Positions 1 to 8,542 of a DNA stretch of 64,000 nucleotides are shown here, piece by piece. The notes beneath the pieces were generated by a model, which saw nothing but the letters and a program-made list of their open reading frames with translations, made no database searches and had not been told where the DNA came from. Both the position numbers and the translations under genes were made by a program. How positions within the stretch are numbered: the stretch's first letter is position 1; each line of letters starts with the position of its first letter. Origin of the DNA: Chryseosolibacter sp964493505 (lineage in GTDB: Bacteria > Bacteroidota > Bacteroidia > Cytophagales > Cyclobacteriaceae); the NCBI GenBank assembly GCA_964493505.1, contig CAZBNP010000006.1, positions 62,001-126,000 of the forward strand, given 5' to 3'.

Positions 1-880
1 GATCAAGAAAATTTTGCGACCAGTTTTTACTCAATTCCACACCACCCGCATATCGCGTGTAGGGAGAAACGAGTGGCCGGTCGAACCGAATGTAATATGC
101 CGTTTCCTCCTCTTCGCCGTAGCTGCTCCCGGTGTTAAGTTGCGTATAGCCGATCGTTGCGTTGATAAATGATCCTCCGAGGCTGTTTTTGCGATACAGG
201 AACTCATAGAGAAAGTCGGGATTTCGGTCGGGCTCGATCAACCCGTTAAATTCGAGTCGTTGTCCCCACCCTGCGAGATTCGCGTCGTATAATCGCAACC
301 GCGTCTTTCTCGGGTTGGATGGATCGATCGATCCTCCGAGGCTGAATACGTCGCGGGTAAGCACAAGAATATCTACCGAGTCTGATTGCTCCCCGACGGG
401 AACGACATAGATCTTCGCGTCGAGAAGAAAATCGCGGTCCCGGAGGTGCCGTTCGTTGTCTGCAACTTTGTATGGGTTCAGTGGCCGGCCTTCCCGAATA
501 AAGAGGTTGTCGCGAATTACCCATTCCTTTGTGGTGTTGTGAAGCTTGTTACCCAGTCTGGTGACGGTATTCCGGATATTCTTCGTCGTATCGTAGACGG
601 TGCGTTGAAAGTCGAGATGGCTGATATTGATTTTTCTGATGATCTTTCCCTCATAAGGCAGGAATGCCCCCTCACTCTTTACGGCAGCGGCCGGGTTGGA
701 GGTTTGCTTGCGTGTAATGGATTTCATGATCCGCTGGGTCACACCGCTTTCTTTGATATTCGATATGATTCCGCTGCGGGTGGAGTCCACTTTCGTCGAA
801 TCCTGTTTCCGCTGAGCACAAAGAAATCCTGGTACCAGGAGAATACCCGATAGATTGACCAATATGAAAAACATCCGCAT
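1..880 (-). CDS. POTRA-like outer-membrane beta-barrel protein (partial, C-terminus off window)
   Basis: The minus-strand frame is open from an ATG at 880 to the left edge, giving the first 293 residues of a longer protein. It begins with a hydrophobic signal peptide (FFILVNLSGILLVPGFLCA). A region of about 80 residues then resembles a POTRA unit of the BamA/TamA/FhaC type (KIIRKINISHLDF; later FIREGRPLNPYKVADNERHL and a DAKIYVVP strand). Aromatic-rich alternating strands typical of an outer-membrane barrel follow. The ATG at 880 lies 29 bases after the DMT transporter stop, so co-transcription is likely; an ATG at 874 is an alternative start. The placement in the BamA/TamA superfamily is by pattern, not by search, and substrate and partners are unknown. 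Confidence 0.7.
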   Translation of the reverse strand, partial: MRMFFILVNLSGILLVPGFLCAQRKQDSTKVDSTRSGIISNIKESGVTQRIMKSITRKQTSNPAAAVKSEGAFLPYEGKIIRKINISHLDFQRTVYDTTKNIRNTVTRLGNKLHNTTKEWVIRDNLFIREGRPLNPYKVADNERHLRDRDFLLDAKIYVVPVGEQSDSVDILVLTRDVFSLGGSIDPSNPRKTRLRLYDANLAGWGQRLEFNGLIEPDRNPDFLYEFLYRKNSLGGSFINATIGYTQLNTGSSYGEEEETAYYIRFDRPLVSPYTRYAGGVELSKNWSQNFLD

Positions 881-909
881 CCTGAACGCTGACAAAATTG
901 CTGTGCCCG

Positions 910-1797
910 TCAAGGCTTTCTGTTGGCAAGATACACGCCAAAAAAGATCGCTGCCATGCCGGCAATGTGTCCGACAAAGAGTTGTTCGCCGTCAAACAAT
1001 CCCCAGACCACTGCAACGATGGGCGTAAGGTACGTAACAGAACTCGTGTACAGCGGCGAGCTGATCTTTACCAGCTTGTTAAACAAAATCGTTGCCAGCG
1101 ATGTACTCATAAATCCCAGGAGAGCCAGGTAGCCAAACGCAGTCCAGGCTCCCGGGTGGTTTTGCATCTTTTCGAGAAAGGGCGTGAACCGCAACAGGTG
1201 TATCATCGCGGGGAGTCCGATCAGCGCGAGGGAAACACTGGTTATTGTCAGCGCATTCAGATCCGCTATTTTGTATTTAATGAAATTGAGATTTGTGGCA
1301 TACAGCACACATGCTATGATCACGAAGATACCGAAGTAGTTGACTCCGGCGATACCGCCATTTGCGTTGGCCGTTATGAGTAAAACCGTACCTGCCAGGC
1401 CAATCAATATCCCGAAAATAGAGCGCTGTCTAAAAGGTTGATGAAAAAACCACACGCCGACGAGAAGGGTACAGACGGGTGTAAAACTATTCAAAATACC
1501 GGTCACTGAGCTCGATAGTCTCGTCTGAGCAATAGCAAACAGAAATGCAGGTAAGAAAATACCCATCAGACCTGAAAGCAGAAGCTTACCGTAGTGCTTT
1601 GGCTTAAGGCCGTGTAACTTGGCTAAAGCAATTGGCAGGAGGAACAACGCGGCGACCGCAATGCGGATCGATCCGAGTTCCCAGGGGGAAAAAACCTCCA
1701 GCCCCCTTTTCATTAGAATAAACGATGTGCCCCAAATAAGTGCCAACAGCGTCAGTAATATCAACGCTTTTATTTTGTTACTCGCGACGTTTTCCAT
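910..1797 (-). CDS. DMT-superfamily (EamA) transporter
   Basis: This is a 295-residue inner-membrane protein with about ten hydrophobic segments arranged as two tandem EamA halves. The first half starts with the typical LLALIWGTSFILMKRGLEV helix; the second follows near residue 150 (GIFVIIACVLYATNLNFIKY). Family members export amino acids or other metabolites, or take up nucleotide sugars; nothing here fixes the substrate. It lies between dusB upstream (54-base gap) and the POTRA-like outer-membrane protein downstream (29-base gap), all on the minus strand, so the three may share a transcript. Length is normal for the family. Confidence 0.9.
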   Translation of the reverse strand: MENVASNKIKALILLTLLALIWGTSFILMKRGLEVFSPWELGSIRIAVAALFLLPIALAKLHGLKPKHYGKLLLSGLMGIFLPAFLFAIAQTRLSSSVTGILNSFTPVCTLLVGVWFFHQPFRQRSIFGILIGLAGTVLLITANANGGIAGVNYFGIFVIIACVLYATNLNFIKYKIADLNALTITSVSLALIGLPAMIHLLRFTPFLEKMQNHPGAWTAFGYLALLGFMSTSLATILFNKLVKISSPLYTSSVTYLTPIVAVVWGLFDGEQLFVGHIAGMAAIFFGVYLANRKP

Positions 1798-1851
1798 ATA
1801 CGATTTACTTGTCGCTGAAAGGTTGATGGTTCAAAGGGCGGGCGTTAAATT

Positions 1852-2862
1852 TCAGGCGATCAGTTTTAGTGGTTCCGCGACATCTGTGGCATAGGCGTCC
1901 AGGACTTCATCGAGGATGTCCTGTACCTGCGAGAGGTCGTCGGCTTCCACCAGCCTTGCGCGGAATGGTTTGAAGTCGGGAATAGCCTTGAAGTAATTTG
2001 TATAGTGACGGCGCATCTCAAAGATACCCGTACGATCCCCTTTCCAGCGCACCGAGAACTCCAGGTGTTTTCTCGCCACCCTTACCCGTTCAGTCACCGA
2101 GGGAGCCTGGGGGCGCGACCCGGTAGCGAGGTATGCCTTGATCTCTTCAAAAATCCAGGGATAGCCAATCGCCGCCCGGCCGATCATGATACCATCCACT
2201 CCGTAGCGATTCTTGTACTCCAGAGCTTTCTGCGGCGAATCTATGTCGCCGTTACCAAACACCGGTATCAGCATTCTGGGGTTTTCCTTTATTCTGGCGA
2301 TCAACGCCCAGTCTGCCGACCCTTTATACATCTGCACGCGTGTTCTTCCGTGCACAGTAAGGGCTTGTATTCCGATATCCTGAAGCCGCTCGGCTGCTTC
2401 GACAACGTTTTTCGTGTTGTCATCCCAGCCCAGCCGGGTCTTTACAGTAACCGGGAGGTGTGTCGCTTTCACGATTTCAGCGGTCATGCTCACCATCTTC
2501 GGAATATCCTGCAACAGAGCGGCACCGGCCCCACGGCAGGCGACAGCTTTTACGGGACATCCGTAATTGATGTCGATAAGGTCAGGGTTTACCTGTGTGG
2601 CTATGCGCGCCGACTCCACCATGCTCGAAATCTCTCCGCCAAACAACTGAATTCCAATCGGGCGCTCATACTCGAAAATATCGAGCTTCTGCCGGCTTTT
2701 CGCGGCATCGCGGATCAGGCCTTCCGATGAAATAAACTCGGTGTACATCAGATCGGCGCCGGCGTCTTTGCAGACCGCCCGAAATGGGGGATCACTTACG
2801 TCCTCCATCGGAGCCAGCAAGAGCGGGAATTCGCCAAGTTGTATGTTTCCAATCGTTACCAT
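1852..2862 (-). CDS. dusB: tRNA-dihydrouridine synthase (DusB type)
   Basis: This 336-residue FMN-dependent TIM-barrel enzyme reduces specific uridines of the tRNA D-loop to dihydrouridine using NADPH. The family pattern is clear: the LLLAPMEDVSDPPFRAVC start, the active-site segment DINYGCPVKAVACRGAGAAL with the catalytic Cys, VTVKTRLGWDD, a TVHGRTR segment and the FMN phosphate region VFGNGDI...GVDGIMIGRAAIGYPW. It starts at an ATG at 2862. A perfect -7 element TAACTTTG lies on the minus strand 58 bases upstream, facing the promoter of the divergent CPBP gene. Assignment to DusB rather than another Dus class rests on overall resemblance. Confidence 0.93.
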   Translation of the reverse strand: MVTIGNIQLGEFPLLLAPMEDVSDPPFRAVCKDAGADLMYTEFISSEGLIRDAAKSRQKLDIFEYERPIGIQLFGGEISSMVESARIATQVNPDLIDINYGCPVKAVACRGAGAALLQDIPKMVSMTAEIVKATHLPVTVKTRLGWDDNTKNVVEAAERLQDIGIQALTVHGRTRVQMYKGSADWALIARIKENPRMLIPVFGNGDIDSPQKALEYKNRYGVDGIMIGRAAIGYPWIFEEIKAYLATGSRPQAPSVTERVRVARKHLEFSVRWKGDRTGIFEMRRHYTNYFKAIPDFKPFRARLVEADDLSQVQDILDEVLDAYATDVAEPLKLIA

Positions 2863-2908
2863 CTGCCAACTAAACAGCTATCGGGCATAAAAAGCTGCCT
2901 GCCTTGTG

Positions 2909-2916
2909 TATATTTG
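2909..2916 (+). promoter_or_regulatory. -7 promoter element of the CPBP/cdsA operon
   Basis: TATATTTG matches the Bacteroidota TAnnTTTG -7 consensus exactly and ends 27 bases before the ATG at 2944. No good TTG -33 box is seen at the usual spacing. The dusB element on the other strand starts only five bases away, so the two promoters would compete for the same DNA. Confidence 0.5.
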
Positions 2917-2920
2917 TCTG

Positions 2921-2928
2921 CAAAGTTA
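2921..2928 (-). promoter_or_regulatory. -7 promoter element of dusB
   Basis: Read on the minus strand this is TAACTTTG, a perfect TAnnTTTG match 58 bases upstream of the dusB ATG. It faces the plus-strand element at 2909-2916. A -33 box is not obvious. Confidence 0.5.
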
Positions 2929-2943
2929 ACTTATTTCCGGCAG

Positions 2944-3873
2944 ATGTTGGATTCTCGTCTTGGTGCCCCTTCCGAAAAACCTCCGGTTATAAACCTTATC
3001 GTAATTCTGCTGATGGTTGCGCTCGGTTTTGTGATCGTGGGCCCTATTATCGGCTATTTTCTCGCTATGCCGTTTTATGACGGAGACGTCGAGCTAATGG
3101 ACGCCATCCAGCGGGGAGAGTTCACCGACGACCTCAAGATACCGTTCTATATCATCCAGGGAGCAGCAACCGTAGTAGGCCTGATCCTGACTCCCGCCGT
3201 GTACCTGGCGGGCAAACGCAAAAGGCTCGGCGACCTCTTCCCTACCGGCGTAGAATCTCTGCCGGTACTGATCACGGTGGTCGTCGTGATCATTTTTATG
3301 GGTGTAAATTCCATTTTTATCGAGTGGAATGCCAACTTCCATTTTCCCGATTTCGCGGAGGGTTTTGCGCGATGGGCACGCGAAAGAGAAGATATACTCG
3401 CTGAACAGACAAAGTTTCTGACCCAGCTCAACACCGCCGGCGAGCTTATCTTTGCATTGGTCGTGATCGGCATTTTACCCGCCATCGGCGAAGAGATCGT
3501 TTTTCGCGGATTGATTCAAAACGAACTGCGCCGCGCAGCAAACACCCACGTAGCGATCTGGTTTGCTGCTTTTCTCTTTAGCGCAATCCACTTTCAGTTC
3601 TTCGGTTTTGTACCGCGTTTACTGCTCGGTGCCCTGTTCGGCTACCTGTACTACTGGTCGGGTAACCTCTCGCTCGCGATTATCGCACACTTTGTCAACA
3701 ACGGCGTATCGGTCCTCGCCTTGTATTTTTACCAAAGAGGCGCTTTTGAATTCGACATCGAAAGCACTGAAGCATTGCCTTTGAATGCCGTTATCATCAG
3801 CCTGATACTAACGATTGGGCTGCTTTACTATTTTCACAAATACTATCAGGACCGAAAAATCGCTACCCCTTGA
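2944..3873 (+). CDS. CPBP-family intramembrane glutamic endopeptidase
   Basis: This 309-residue multi-span membrane protein carries all three motifs of the CPBP (Abi/CAAX-protease-and-bacteriocin-processing) family: GEEIVFRG with the EExxxR signature at residues 183-188, FSAIH with the His at 216, and HFVNN with His 249 and Asn 253. Family members cleave within the membrane, often maturing peptides or giving bacteriocin immunity; the target here is unknown. The frame is open upstream to 2839, but I start at the ATG at 2944 because the extra 35 residues are unlike the family and would overlap the promoter element. It is followed immediately by cdsA. Confidence 0.88.
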   Translation: MLDSRLGAPSEKPPVINLIVILLMVALGFVIVGPIIGYFLAMPFYDGDVELMDAIQRGEFTDDLKIPFYIIQGAATVVGLILTPAVYLAGKRKRLGDLFPTGVESLPVLITVVVVIIFMGVNSIFIEWNANFHFPDFAEGFARWAREREDILAEQTKFLTQLNTAGELIFALVVIGILPAIGEEIVFRGLIQNELRRAANTHVAIWFAAFLFSAIHFQFFGFVPRLLLGALFGYLYYWSGNLSLAIIAHFVNNGVSVLALYFYQRGAFEFDIESTEALPLNAVIISLILTIGLLYYFHKYYQDRKIATP

Positions 3874-4706
3874 CAGCCAATTCTCCCGTAAGTAAATACA
3901 GCAACCTTACCCAAAGACTTATCACCGGTATCCTGGGGTCTGCGGGGATTATTGCTGGTGTATCGTATAGTGAGTGGACCTACTTCATCGTCTTTTTTAT
4001 CATCTGTCTGCTCGCGCTGATCGAGTTTTATAACCTCGTGGGCCTCGACGGCCTGGCGCCGCAAAAAGCGTTTGGAACCATTTGTGGTATTTTGATTTTT
4101 TGCCTTTCCTTCCTTATTGAAGGAAAGGTCCTGCCAACCAAGTACTACATTCTTGTCTTTCCATTGGTTTCGTGCGTGTACATGATCAAACTGTACAAAA
4201 AATTTGAGCGCAAACCCTTTACGAACATCGCGTTCACATTCCTCGGGATTGTGTATGTGGCCTTGCCATTCGTATTGCTGAATGTCATTGCTTTCGAGGG
4301 CGGGCACTACAATTATGAGGTAATTCTGGGTTCGTTGCTCATTCTGTGGGCAAGCGATACAGGTGCTTACTTTGCGGGTACGCGCTTCGGAAAGCGAAAA
4401 CTATTCGAACGTATTTCTCCAAAAAAATCGTGGGAGGGCTTTATCGGTGGTGCGTTGCTGGCGATGACCTTTGCGCTGCTTTCCTCTCATTACATGCATT
4501 CACTCAGTTTTCAACAATGGATGGTCGTGGGTATTATCATCGTGGTGGGCGGTACTTTTGGCGACCTGATAGAATCCCTGTTAAAGCGCAGTATCGAGAT
4601 AAAGGATTCCGGGCAGTCTCTCCCGGGGCATGGAGGATTTCTGGATCGATTCGATGGCTTGCTGATCTCCGCTCCCTTTATTGCCGCGTATCTCGAAGTA
4701 TTCTGA
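3870..4706 (+). CDS. cdsA: phosphatidate cytidylyltransferase
   Basis: CdsA makes CDP-diacylglycerol from phosphatidate and CTP, the branch point of phospholipid synthesis, in the inner membrane. The 278-residue protein has about eight membrane helices and, near the C-terminus, the full family signature: S-L-L-K-R, then K-D-S-G, then LPGHGGFLDRFD. The start is a TTG at 3870 that overlaps the TGA of the protease gene; no in-frame ATG precedes the conserved LTQRLITGI segment, so the TTG is probably real and translation may be coupled. With psd downstream it gives two steps of phosphatidylethanolamine synthesis; the phosphatidylserine synthase is not in this window. Confidence 0.94.
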   Translation: MTANSPVSKYSNLTQRLITGILGSAGIIAGVSYSEWTYFIVFFIICLLALIEFYNLVGLDGLAPQKAFGTICGILIFCLSFLIEGKVLPTKYYILVFPLVSCVYMIKLYKKFERKPFTNIAFTFLGIVYVALPFVLLNVIAFEGGHYNYEVILGSLLILWASDTGAYFAGTRFGKRKLFERISPKKSWEGFIGGALLAMTFALLSSHYMHSLSFQQWMVVGIIIVVGGTFGDLIESLLKRSIEIKDSGQSLPGHGGFLDRFDGLLISAPFIAAYLEVF

Positions 4707-4734
4707 TATTTAACAAAGCTCTTCGAATTTCGAT

Positions 4735-4742
4735 TATCTTTG
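4735..4742 (+). promoter_or_regulatory. -7 promoter element of glutamate dehydrogenase
   Basis: TATCTTTG, an exact TAnnTTTG match, ends 18 bases before the ATG at 4761. It suggests that gdh has its own promoter even though it follows cdsA closely. Confidence 0.5.
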
Positions 4743-4760
4743 CTATCGTAATTTTCAGTT

Positions 4761-6035
4761 ATGGCATACATCGAACCCGCTCCTTTAAAAGATCACGAAA
4801 ATCCTTTTGAAGCCATGATGTCGCGCTTCCAGGTAGCATCACAACTTCTCGGCTTGGAGGATGAGATTTACAATGTTCTTAAAAACCCTGCACGTCAGGT
4901 TATCGTGTCGCTTCCCGTAACCATGGACGACGGTGCGATCCGTGTGTTTGAAGGCTACCGCGTGATCCACTCCAATATCCTCGGGCCGTCTAAAGGCGGT
5001 ATTCGTTTCGACCCGGCGGTGAACCTCGACGAAGTCAAAGCGCTGGCAGCATGGATGACCTGGAAGTGTGCCGTTGTTGACATCCCTTACGGGGGAGCGA
5101 AAGGTGGCGTTGCCTGCAATCCCCTGGAGATGTCGGCCGGCGAAATTGAACGTCTCATGAGAGCGTATACACTGGCCATGGCTGAAGTATTCGGACCGGA
5201 TAAGGATATCCCCGCCCCGGACATGGGTACGGGGCCTCGCGAGATGGCCTGGCTCATGGATCAATACTCACGCACCCGGGGAATGACAGTCAACTCTGTA
5301 GTAACGGGAAAACCAATCGTACTCGGCGGCTCGCTGGGAAGAACCGAGGCTACAGGTCGCGGTGTGATGGTAGCCGCCATGGCGGCGATGGAAAAACTGA
5401 AGATCAATCCTTATAAAGCAACCTGTGCCGTACAAGGATTCGGAAACGTCGGGTCGTCTGCCGCTCGTCTCCTCAGCGAACGCGGCTTAATTGTCCAGGC
5501 GATCAGCGACATCTCCGGAGCGTACTACAGCGAGAAGGGTATCGATATACCCGCTGCCGTCCAATATCGCGAGCAAAACAAAGGATCACTCCTCGGATTT
5601 GAAGGTGTCGAAAAAATCACTAATGATGAACTGCTCACGGCTGCTGTCGACCTGCTCGTGCCAGCGGCAACAGAAGACGTAATCCGCAGTTCGAATGCGC
5701 CGAACGTTCGCGCGCGCTTAATCGTTGAGGGCGCAAACGGACCGACTTCTTCGAAAGCTGACAATATCCTCAATGATAAAGGTATAATGGTGGTGCCCGA
5801 CATTCTGGCAAACGCCGGAGGAGTAACGGTCTCTTATTTTGAGTGGGTACAAAATCGCCTCGGATACAAATGGACCGCCGACCGGGTCAACCGTCGCTCG
5901 GACCGTATTATGAAAGATGCGTTTTCAAATGTCTACCGCACGGCAACCAAGTATAACGTATCACTGCGTATCGCCGCCTATATGGTAGCTATCGAAAAAG
6001 TAGCGAAGACTTACAAATACCGCGGCGGCTATTAA
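4761..6035 (+). CDS. gdhA: Glu/Leu/Phe/Val dehydrogenase (glutamate dehydrogenase)
   Basis: This 424-residue enzyme interconverts glutamate with 2-oxoglutarate and ammonia in the cytoplasm. It shows the substrate-binding GPSKGGIRF segment, the catalytic-lysine motif PYGGAKGGV, the PAPDMGTGPREMAWL segment and a Rossmann fold with GFGNVGS. Length fits the hexameric 420-residue class. I cannot tell NAD from NADP specificity, and a branched-chain dehydrogenase is possible but less likely. It sits between two phospholipid genes, cdsA and psd, with its own -7 element 18 bases upstream. The placement is more likely a chance insertion into the lipid cluster than a functional link. Confidence 0.92.
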   Translation: MAYIEPAPLKDHENPFEAMMSRFQVASQLLGLEDEIYNVLKNPARQVIVSLPVTMDDGAIRVFEGYRVIHSNILGPSKGGIRFDPAVNLDEVKALAAWMTWKCAVVDIPYGGAKGGVACNPLEMSAGEIERLMRAYTLAMAEVFGPDKDIPAPDMGTGPREMAWLMDQYSRTRGMTVNSVVTGKPIVLGGSLGRTEATGRGVMVAAMAAMEKLKINPYKATCAVQGFGNVGSSAARLLSERGLIVQAISDISGAYYSEKGIDIPAAVQYREQNKGSLLGFEGVEKITNDELLTAAVDLLVPAATEDVIRSSNAPNVRARLIVEGANGPTSSKADNILNDKGIMVVPDILANAGGVTVSYFEWVQNRLGYKWTADRVNRRSDRIMKDAFSNVYRTATKYNVSLRIAAYMVAIEKVAKTYKYRGGY

Positions 6036-6112
6036 CCACCGGCGCTTTTCCCGAATACTAATGAATGATGTAACTTGCCATCACAATTGATAGTTTAACG
6101 CTTTACTACCAC

Positions 6113-6772
6113 ATGACGATTCACCGCGAAGGACATAAAATTCTGTTTGTACTGTTAGTTCTACTCTTCGGCCTTAACTGGATCGTGTTCGCGTATTATC
6201 CCGAGAGCCCACTGATTCAGAACTCTACCATCCTGATAAGCATATTGTTCTACCTGCTGATACTGCAGTTTTTCCGCAATCCTGTTTTCTCTATCACACC
6301 AAACACCAGCCACGTGCTGGCACCCGCCGATGGCAAAGTGGTTGTGATTGAAGATACTGACGAGACCGAATACCTCAAGACAAAAAGGAAGCAGGTCTCA
6401 ATCTTTATGTCGCCCGTCAATGTTCATGTCAACCGGGCCCCCGTATCGGGAGTAGTGAGCTTTTTCAAATATCACCCCGGGAAGTACCTCGTTGCCTGGC
6501 ACCCCAAGTCAAGCACGGAGAATGAACGAACAACGGTGGCTGTACGAATGTCGAATGGTGTTGAAATTCTGTTTCGGCAGATTGCCGGCGCGCTGGCAAG
6601 ACGTATTAAATGGTATGTTCAGGAGGGTCAGCCAATCGAGCAGGGACAGGAGTTTGGCTTTATCAAATTTGGATCGCGGGTGGATATCTTTCTTCCACTC
6701 GACGCCAAAATCACTGTAAAGGTTGGTGATATCACTAAAGGAGGGCGTACAATCATCGCGGAGCTTCCCTGA
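6113..6772 (+). CDS. psd: phosphatidylserine decarboxylase (short, PSD-A type)
   Basis: This 219-residue enzyme decarboxylates phosphatidylserine to phosphatidylethanolamine. Two N-terminal hydrophobic segments (about residues 9-28 and 37-52) anchor it. The catalytic domain has APADGKVVVIE, the FMSPVNVHVNRAP motif and KFGSRVDIFLP, where self-cleavage between Gly 187 and Ser 188 would create the pyruvoyl cofactor. The short length and FGSR motif match the archaeal-like PSD-A class common in Bacteroidota. It lies 77 bases after gdh on the same strand, and its end abuts the convergent STN-protein gene with no spacer and no visible terminator. Confidence 0.92.
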   Translation: MTIHREGHKILFVLLVLLFGLNWIVFAYYPESPLIQNSTILISILFYLLILQFFRNPVFSITPNTSHVLAPADGKVVVIEDTDETEYLKTKRKQVSIFMSPVNVHVNRAPVSGVVSFFKYHPGKYLVAWHPKSSTENERTTVAVRMSNGVEILFRQIAGALARRIKWYVQEGQPIEQGQEFGFIKFGSRVDIFLPLDAKITVKVGDITKGGRTIIAELP

Positions 6773-8542
6773 TCAGAGGAACCTCACTCCGACTTTCGCG
6801 CCAAACCACATCTTCAGATTGTAGTCGCCGCCTACGTTCCGATCGAAAAAAACATCAGGCTGGTAATGGGTAAACAGTTCGGGATAGCCATCAAACGACG
6901 TCTCGGTGATGTGACCGTTTAACGTTACCCCTACACTCAGAGACACTTTTCGGAACGCCTGGATGTCAACTCCGAGATAGGCTTTGTTTAACAGGTTCAG
7001 GGCTTCGATGGTATTCCCGTCCACAATCTGATTAGATATGAGATCGAAATCAAGGAACAGCCATCGCGTCAATCTGGAGGATGTCCCCAGTCCATACCCG
7101 AACGACCAAAGCGTTTTTTCATCGCCATAGGTAGACGGGTTCGCACCCACCGTGAGGATGTTGTAAAACTGACGAACGCCGGTGCGGAACGCGATGTTGT
7201 TATAGAATATCTCATCGGCGGAGACCTCTATTTTGTGGTATCCCCTCGCAACAAAACTCAGCAGTCCGACCGGAACTCCCCTGAGACTATCCGCTACATT
7301 GATCAATCCGATCTGAGTCCCGTAAACCCTGGGGGCAACGTTAATGACCCCAGCTATCTGCGCGCCCCACACCTCCTGGCCAACGACATTAAGCACGCCT
7401 GAAACCTGAGTTCCTTTAAGCTTTTTGCCAGCGAAGTTAAAGACCCCCCCAATCTGCGCCCCTTCAACTTCCCTCCTGGCGACGTTGAACACCCCGGCAA
7501 GCTGCCCGGTGGCCCGCGGTCCCCATGCAATATTTCCAACGCCGGCAACGGATAGTCCCTTTGATTCATCCGCATTAAGATTCAGCACACCCGCGAACTG
7601 AGAGCCCCGCACCACCCCTTCGTTAGCGTTCGCAACTCCCGCCAACTGAAAGCCGTTCGTTTCTCCGCCAACACCGTTAAATATACCCGCGGCCTGAAAC
7701 CCGCGAACATCGCCGCGCACCAGGTTGATTACCCCGCCAACCTCAACCTTTCTGACACCGAGGGAATAACCACCCACCAGATTAAGCGAGTAGTCGTTCG
7801 TAACGTGCGCACTCATTTTATGATTCGTTCCAACGAACGGAACCAGTGAAGCCTGAAAAGTGCGATAAAGTGAGTCGTCAATATTGCGGAGATTAATATT
7901 ATTAAACCACGTTTCCTGTTTTCTCCAGATCCGTTTCAACTTTTGGTTTACACTGTCGGCGAAAACGGCAAGTTTGTCCTTATTAACACGAAGCGGAATG
8001 TTTAGCAGCCGCTTATCGTCAGACACTGCAAACACCGTGTCCGTGTAATGCTGTCTATTCACCGACAATATTATATCAGACGCCGGCCTGTCGACCTTAA
8101 TCTCGAAATAGCCATAGGAATCGGTTATCGTCGAGGTCAGTGTAACCGGGTCATAAACACTCACATCTTTCAGGCGCTCGCCGGTAGACTCATCCACAAC
8201 ATACCCACTGACAACCGCGGGCTCTTTTCGTGAAGACGTTTTCGGTGACTTCGTAAGAATAATATACCGGCCCCGCGCCTTGTATTGAATATCTCCCTTA
8301 AACAGTTCGTCGAGCACTTCACGCACAGATCGATTGACGAACTCGTGCGTCAGCAATTCATCCTGATCCAGGATATCGGGATTGTAGGAAAACACGAATC
8401 CACCGGCCAACGAGACCTTCCTCAACGCCGATGCGGCGGTCTCTCCCTTCAGCGAAACGGTGACTTTTCTCTCCATATAGGGTGTTTGGCCAAACACCAT
8501 ACTGGCAACCAATACAAACAATAGTAAAACAAATGATCTCAT
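6773..8542 (-). CDS. STN-domain surface protein with eleven 16-residue repeats
   Basis: This 589-residue secreted protein has a mosaic layout. A signal peptide (FVLLLFVLVASMVFG) leads into an STN domain (about residues 27-98, ending RYIILTK), then a carboxypeptidase-regulatory-like beta-sandwich (about 110-185, VSGYVVDESTGERLKDVSVYD) and a linker. Eleven repeats with consensus xxxGxQxAGVxNxxxG span residues 262-433. The C-terminal 155 residues are strand-rich and may form a small barrel. The repeat resembles the LA_2272-type surface repeat, named from memory. The start is the ATG at 8542 overlapping the fecR stop as ATGA; an earlier in-frame start at 8563 exists. Third gene of a sigma/FecR cassette. 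It is not a TonB-dependent receptor: there is no plug and it is far too short. Function unknown. Confidence 0.85.
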   Translation of the reverse strand: MRSFVLLLFVLVASMVFGQTPYMERKVTVSLKGETAASALRKVSLAGGFVFSYNPDILDQDELLTHEFVNRSVREVLDELFKGDIQYKARGRYIILTKSPKTSSRKEPAVVSGYVVDESTGERLKDVSVYDPVTLTSTITDSYGYFEIKVDRPASDIILSVNRQHYTDTVFAVSDDKRLLNIPLRVNKDKLAVFADSVNQKLKRIWRKQETWFNNINLRNIDDSLYRTFQASLVPFVGTNHKMSAHVTNDYSLNLVGGYSLGVRKVEVGGVINLVRGDVRGFQAAGIFNGVGGETNGFQLAGVANANEGVVRGSQFAGVLNLNADESKGLSVAGVGNIAWGPRATGQLAGVFNVARREVEGAQIGGVFNFAGKKLKGTQVSGVLNVVGQEVWGAQIAGVINVAPRVYGTQIGLINVADSLRGVPVGLLSFVARGYHKIEVSADEIFYNNIAFRTGVRQFYNILTVGANPSTYGDEKTLWSFGYGLGTSSRLTRWLFLDFDLISNQIVDGNTIEALNLLNKAYLGVDIQAFRKVSLSVGVTLNGHITETSFDGYPELFTHYQPDVFFDRNVGGDYNLKMWFGAKVGVRFL

